DNA of 64,000 nt from an uncultured Pelagibacteraceae bacterium (GTDB taxonomy: Bacteria; Pseudomonadota; Alphaproteobacteria; Pelagibacterales; Pelagibacteraceae), in contig CABYKN010000002.1 in NCBI GenBank assembly GCA_902519695.1, positions 38,967 through 102,966 of the forward strand. Reading direction: 5' to 3'. The position numbers were made by a program, and so were the translations under genes. Positions 60,352 to 64,000 of the stretch are shown piece by piece. Below the pieces are notes generated by a model. It saw nothing but the letters and a program-made list of their open reading frames with translations, did not search any database and was not told the origin of the DNA. How positions within the stretch are numbered: position 1 is the first letter of the stretch; each line of letters starts with the position of its first letter.

Positions 60352-61050
60352 ATGAAACAAACAATTGCCCTTGTTGATGATGATAGAAATATATTAACTA
60401 GTTTAAGTATTGCTCTAGAGAAAGAGGGTTTTAATATTCAAACTTATTTGGATGGAGAAAGTGCCTTAATAGGTTTGTCAAGAAATCCCCCAGACCTTGC
60501 AGTTATAGATATTAAAATGCCAAGAATGGATGGAGAAGAATTGTTAAAAAAATTGAGAAAAAAAACATCTATGCCCGTTATCTTTTTAACTTCAAAAGAT
60601 GAAGAGGTGGATGAGCTCTTAGGACTAAAACTAGGGGCTGATGATTTTGTAAAAAAATCAGGTGGCTTTTCAACTAAAGTTCTTATTGAAAGAATTCGTG
60701 TCCAACTTAGAAAAAAAGATAATAATTTAGAGGATAATAGAAATATAATTTCACATGGAAAATTAAAACTTGACCCTTCACAGCTAGAGTGTGAATGGGA
60801 TGGCAAGCAATTACCAGATAAATTAACAACAACAGAATTCTTAATTGTAAAGGAATTAGCAAAAAGACCTGGAATTATTAAAGAAAGATCTCAATTAATG
60901 GATGTTGCTTACAGAGAAGACACAGATATTGAAGATAGAACAATAGATAGTCACGTAAAAAGGATTAGAAAAAAGTTTAAAAAAGTAGATAATAACTTTT
61001 CAGCGATAGAAACCAGATATGGTAGTGGTTATCGTTGGAATGTTAAATAA
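60352..61050 (+). CDS. chvI: Response regulator ChvI
   Basis: An OmpR-family regulator paired with ChvG, controlling envelope and acid responses in alphaproteobacteria. Receiver domain 1-120 with acidic pocket DDD (9-11), Asp53 as phosphate acceptor (VIDIKMPRMDG) and FLTSKDEEVDELLGLKLGADDF, highly typical of ChvI. The usual KPFS after ADDF is replaced by KKSGGFS (101-107): the invariant lysine remains but proline is replaced by a Ser-Gly-Gly insertion. C-terminal winged helix at about 133-232. Its stop overlaps the chvG start by one base. Confidence 0.93.
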   Translation: MKQTIALVDDDRNILTSLSIALEKEGFNIQTYLDGESALIGLSRNPPDLAVIDIKMPRMDGEELLKKLRKKTSMPVIFLTSKDEEVDELLGLKLGADDFVKKSGGFSTKVLIERIRVQLRKKDNNLEDNRNIISHGKLKLDPSQLECEWDGKQLPDKLTTTEFLIVKELAKRPGIIKERSQLMDVAYREDTDIEDRTIDSHVKRIRKKFKKVDNNFSAIETRYGSGYRWNVK

Positions 61051-62582
61051 TGGCTACTTCAAAATCTAATAATCAATCTATTTTAAAAAAATTCTTAGTT
61101 ATCAACTTTATTGTTTTTTTAGTGATAGGTGTATTAACATTATTTTACCTTAACACAGTAAAACCTACGCTCATTAAAAATAAAACTGCCTCGCACATAA
61201 AAATTATTGATAATACAACAGAAAATATTGATCGTTTAAAAATAAATTTCTCGTCTGAAGATATTAGAGAGTTTCTGTTTTCCACTAAATTTTTATTTCA
61301 AAGTATAGATAGAGTACAGATATTTGATAGTGAATTTAATCTATTAGGAGATACCGACACATTAGATTTAGATCCAAATGCTTTCTCAAGAAGTCTAAAC
61401 ATAATTGAAATGAGTGACTTAAACAATCAAAGTATTCAAAATAAGAATTTGGAAGAAAGTAATAAAAGCTTTGAAAGTAAAGAAATATTTGAAGATTTAA
61501 AAAAGTACTCATATTCATCAGATTATGGAAAACCGTTAACTTACTCTAAAGAAAACTATGATCAATTTTTATTAGTAACTGTTAAAAATGTAGTCAGTGA
61601 AAACAAAACAATAGGCTATTTAGCTATTACTGAAAATGCCAATGAAATAAAGGTTGCAATAGATGAAAGAAGAAATTTTATAATCAGAACTGCTTTGCTT
61701 GTCGCATTAGTAATTTTAATTTTTTCATATGTATTAAATAGATACTTCTTAAAACCAATTAAAAATTTGGTTCAATATACAAATATTATAAAAAACAAAA
61801 GTAAGGAAAAGACAAATATTGGAAATATAAAAAAAAGAAATGACGAATTGGGAAAATTATCAAATTCTCTTGATGAAATGACTAATGAATTAAACAAAAG
61901 AATTACTACAGCAGAAAATTATTCAACAGATCTTTTGCATGAAATCAGAAATCCTTTAGCATCTCTAAAAAGTGCCTCTGAGATAATTTCTGAAACAAAT
62001 GATAAATCTCAAAGAAACAAATTAATTAATATAGTATCACATGACGTAGAGAGAATTGAAAGATTAATAACTGATTACTCTCAAATGCTAAGAGATGAGG
62101 CGGCAATTTCCTCTGAGAAAATGCAAAAATTAAATTTAAAAGAGATTGCTCAATCTGTTGTTGACGATTTTAACAGTATCTATGAAACAAAAAAATCGAT
62201 TGGAATTAAATTGAAATCTAATGGAATTAAAAATTATAGTATCTTAGGGATAGAAAATAGAATTGAACAAATTATTGCAAACTTATTAGAAAACTCAATT
62301 TCTTTTAGTGAAAATAATCAAGAAATTACCGTTGAAATATCAAAAGATAAAAATGAAAAAATTAAATTAGTTGTTGTTGATCAGGGATCTGGATTTAGTG
62401 AAAAGGATACAAATAAGATATTTAATAGATTTTATAGTAATAGACCTGAAAACTTTGGAGAACATTCGGGTTTGGGATTAAATATTGTCAAAAATTTAGT
62501 TGAAATTCATGGTGGCGAAATCAACGCATCTAATAATAAAGATAAAGGGGCAAGAATTGAAATAATTTTCCCAGAAGCATAA
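61050..62582 (+). CDS. chvG: Sensor histidine kinase ChvG
   Basis: The membrane partner of ChvI. Topology: a first transmembrane span at about 15-35, a periplasmic sensor to about 205, a second span at about 208-230 (TALLVALVILIFSYVL), HAMP, then HisKA with His297 in DLLHEIRNPLASL. The ATP-binding domain has NLLENSISFSENN (N box), DQGSGFS (G1) and GLGLNIVKN (G2). 510 residues. It is coupled to chvI by a one-base overlap. In many alphaproteobacteria hprK and PTS genes follow; here ahcY follows after 44 bases. Confidence 0.93.
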   Translation: MATSKSNNQSILKKFLVINFIVFLVIGVLTLFYLNTVKPTLIKNKTASHIKIIDNTTENIDRLKINFSSEDIREFLFSTKFLFQSIDRVQIFDSEFNLLGDTDTLDLDPNAFSRSLNIIEMSDLNNQSIQNKNLEESNKSFESKEIFEDLKKYSYSSDYGKPLTYSKENYDQFLLVTVKNVVSENKTIGYLAITENANEIKVAIDERRNFIIRTALLVALVILIFSYVLNRYFLKPIKNLVQYTNIIKNKSKEKTNIGNIKKRNDELGKLSNSLDEMTNELNKRITTAENYSTDLLHEIRNPLASLKSASEIISETNDKSQRNKLINIVSHDVERIERLITDYSQMLRDEAAISSEKMQKLNLKEIAQSVVDDFNSIYETKKSIGIKLKSNGIKNYSILGIENRIEQIIANLLENSISFSENNQEITVEISKDKNEKIKLVVVDQGSGFSEKDTNKIFNRFYSNRPENFGEHSGLGLNIVKNLVEIHGGEINASNNKDKGARIEIIFPEA

Positions 62583-62626
62583 ATCTTTGTTGATATATTA
62601 AGTGAAATTGTTAAAAGCCTCTTTCT

Positions 62627-63913
62627 ATGGAAGATTTTAAAGTAAAAGATATATCCCAAGCGGAATTTGGAAGAAAAGAAATTTCACTGGCTGAAACTGA
62701 AATGCCAGGATTAATGGCTCTTAGAGAAGAATATAAGGGTAAAAAACCTTTAAATGGAGCTCGGATTGTTGGTTGTTTACACATGACAATACAAACAGCT
62801 GTCTTAATAGAAACTTTAGTTGAGTTAGGAGCCGAAGTAAGATGGTCCTCATGTAATATTTTTTCGACACAAGACCATGCAGCAGCAGCAATTGCAAAAG
62901 CTGGCATTCCTGTATTTGCTTGGAAAGGCGAAACAGAAGAGGAATATTGGTGGTGTGTAAAGCAAACTATTGAAGGAAAAGATGGCTGGAAACCAAATAT
63001 GATACTTGATGATGGTGGCGATCTTACTGCATTGATGCACAAAGATTATAAAGAATTATTAAATGATGTTAAAGGTTTATCAGAAGAGACAACTACAGGA
63101 GTTTTAGCATTAAAAAAAATGGAAAATGAAGGCAATTTACTTGTCCCAGCAATAAATGTTAATGACTCAGTAACAAAATCTAAGTTCGACAATTTATATG
63201 GTTGCAGAGAAAGTTTAGTTGATGGAATTAAAAGAGCTACTGACGTCATGATGTCAGGTAAGGTAGCTATTGTAGCTGGATTTGGAGATGTTGGAAAGGG
63301 TAGCGCTGCTTCTCTTCGTCAAAGCGGTGCAAGAGTTATGGTCACAGAAACAGACCCAATTTGTGCTCTCCAAGCTGCAATGGAAGGTTATGAAGTAGTT
63401 TTAATGGATGAGATGATCAAAGAAGCCGACATTATTGTTACGGCAACAGGAAATAAAGATATTGTGACAGCTGACCATATGAGAGAAATGAAAGATAGAG
63501 CAATTCTATGTAATATTGGTCACTTTGACAATGAGATCCAAGTAGATGCTCTTAAAAATTATAAATGGGATGAAATAAAACCACAAGTTCACGAAATTAC
63601 ATTACCGGATGGAAAAAGAATTATTTTATTAGCAGAAGGTAGATTGGTTAATCTTGGATGTGCAACAGGACACCCAAGTTTTGTAATGAGTGCTTCTTTT
63701 ACAAATCAAGTAACAGCTCAGATAGAATTATGGAATAACTCAGATAAATACGAGAAGAAAGTATATGTTTTACCTAAACATTTAGATGAGAAAGTAGCTA
63801 GACTTCATTTAGAAAAAGTTGGAGCTAAATTAACCAAATTATCAGATGATCAAGCAAAATATATAAGTGTAACACCAGAAGGACCTTATAAACCAGATGC
63901 CTATCGCTACTAA
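62627..63913 (+). CDS. ahcY: Adenosylhomocysteinase
   Basis: NAD-dependent hydrolysis of S-adenosylhomocysteine to adenosine and homocysteine, removing the product inhibitor of methyltransferases. Blocks: [41 protein letters not shown], the NAD motif [26 protein letters not shown] and the C-terminal KPDAYRY. 428 residues. The short 44-base upstream region shows no SAH riboswitch. The next gene starts inside its last codons. Confidence 0.97.
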   Translation: MEDFKVKDISQAEFGRKEISLAETEMPGLMALREEYKGKKPLNGARIVGCLHMTIQTAVLIETLVELGAEVRWSSCNIFSTQDHAAAAIAKAGIPVFAWKGETEEEYWWCVKQTIEGKDGWKPNMILDDGGDLTALMHKDYKELLNDVKGLSEETTTGVLALKKMENEGNLLVPAINVNDSVTKSKFDNLYGCRESLVDGIKRATDVMMSGKVAIVAGFGDVGKGSAASLRQSGARVMVTETDPICALQAAMEGYEVVLMDEMIKEADIIVTATGNKDIVTADHMREMKDRAILCNIGHFDNEIQVDALKNYKWDEIKPQVHEITLPDGKRIILLAEGRLVNLGCATGHPSFVMSASFTNQVTAQIELWNNSDKYEKKVYVLPKHLDEKVARLHLEKVGAKLTKLSDDQAKYISVTPEGPYKPDAYRY

Positions 63914-64000
63914 AAGTAGCAAAATAGATATTTCAAAAGAAATTATCACACAAAAAATTGCCGAAAAAATTGCAAGTAAAGTTAGCAAAAATACAACTTT
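63897..64000 (+). CDS. Partial CDS, possibly TsaE (tRNA t6A synthesis ATPase)
   Basis: ATG 63897 overlaps the ahcY end by 17 bases and opens a frame that continues off the right edge (34 complete codons, beginning [20 protein letters not shown]). The helix rich in IAEKIASKV followed by KNTT resembles the N-terminus of TsaE, just before its P-loop. In alphaproteobacteria tsaE often lies near ahcY. No motif proves this within the window, so the function is a guess. Confidence 0.45.
   Translation, partial: MPIATKSSKIDISKEIITQKIAEKIASKVSKNTT
63906..63920. repeat. Perfect inverted repeat across the ahcY stop
   Basis: GCTACT (63906-63911) and AGTAGC (63915-63920) flank three bases and span the ahcY stop codon. 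No T-run follows, and the next reading frame passes through it, so I do not call it an intrinsic terminator. Confidence 0.6.

Noticed and set aside
62583..62626. An SAH riboswitch before ahcY
   Set aside because: The gap is only 44 bases and shows no GC-rich SAH aptamer core.
63906..63920. Intrinsic terminator after ahcY
   Set aside because: The hairpin has no following T-run and the next frame already starts upstream of it.

Overview
The window is a piece of a streamlined, AT-rich alphaproteobacterial chromosome, almost certainly a SAR11 / Pelagibacterales bacterium (Candidatus Pelagibacter type). The grounds are strong A+T bias, lysine-rich proteins, overlapping or near-touching genes, a DMSP demethylase (DmdA) that from memory closely resembles the Pelagibacter ubique enzyme, and alphaproteobacterial marker families (RegA/ActR, ChvI/ChvG, class I LysRS, MetX-MetW). 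I see no mobile elements, CRISPR, rRNA or tRNA genes. No gene-free stretch exceeds 300 bases; the longest is 180 bases, in front of metX/hisC, and it holds a riboswitch and promoters.

Layout. 1-880 (minus): start of a probable ftsY, then dapF. 881-1039: a promoter and a compact multi-stem RNA in front of ffh. 1040-26216 (all plus, largest gap about 66 bases): ffh-rpsP-trmD-rplS, leuC-leuD-leuB, the DMSP demethylation genes dmdC-dmdB-dmdA, asd, then a TCA-cycle run sdhCDAB-mmsA-mdh-sucCD-sucAB-lpd. 26220-26864 (minus): an orphan methyltransferase. 26916-33759 (plus): priA and the F1 ATP synthase genes atpHAGDC. 33752-40259 (minus): rppH, ctpA, rsfS, nadD, proA, proB, obgE, rpmA, rplU. 40324-42757 (minus): gloB, metW, metX, with metX under a SAM-II riboswitch. 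42938-44906 (plus): an HisC-type aminotransferase and prephenate dehydrogenase. 44908-48462 (minus): NlpC/P60 peptidase, AmpG-like permease, TrkH. 48549-52023 (plus): lysS, pyrD, rpmB, a queuosine-precursor-type transporter. 52024-56171 (minus): a polyamine cluster (agmatine deiminase, N-carbamoylputrescine amidase, deoxyhypusine-synthase-like protein, PLP decarboxylase). 56317-64000: regA (+), bioY (-), polA (+), chvI-chvG (+), ahcY (+) and the start of a probable tsaE (+).

How it works together. The first 26 kb couples protein secretion and ribosome genes, leucine synthesis, DMSP-derived carbon and sulfur use, and nearly the whole oxidative half of the TCA cycle on one strand. Methyl-group and sulfur metabolism recurs: dmdA passes a methyl group to tetrahydrofolate, metX/metW make a methionine precursor under SAM control, and ahcY removes S-adenosylhomocysteine. 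The polyamine block should give putrescine by two routes, plus a possible further polyamine or protein modification.

The observations most worth a second look are the structured RNA with a pseudoknot that ends five bases before ffh, the SAM-II riboswitch with its promoter, the loss of rimM and rlmH from their usual slots while S16 and L19 carry long charged tails, the polyamine cluster with a deoxyhypusine-synthase homologue, an altered receiver motif in ChvI, and a degenerate zinc site in PriA. I found nothing that clearly amounts to a wholly new system. Family assignments rest on motif reading and memory; no database search was possible.
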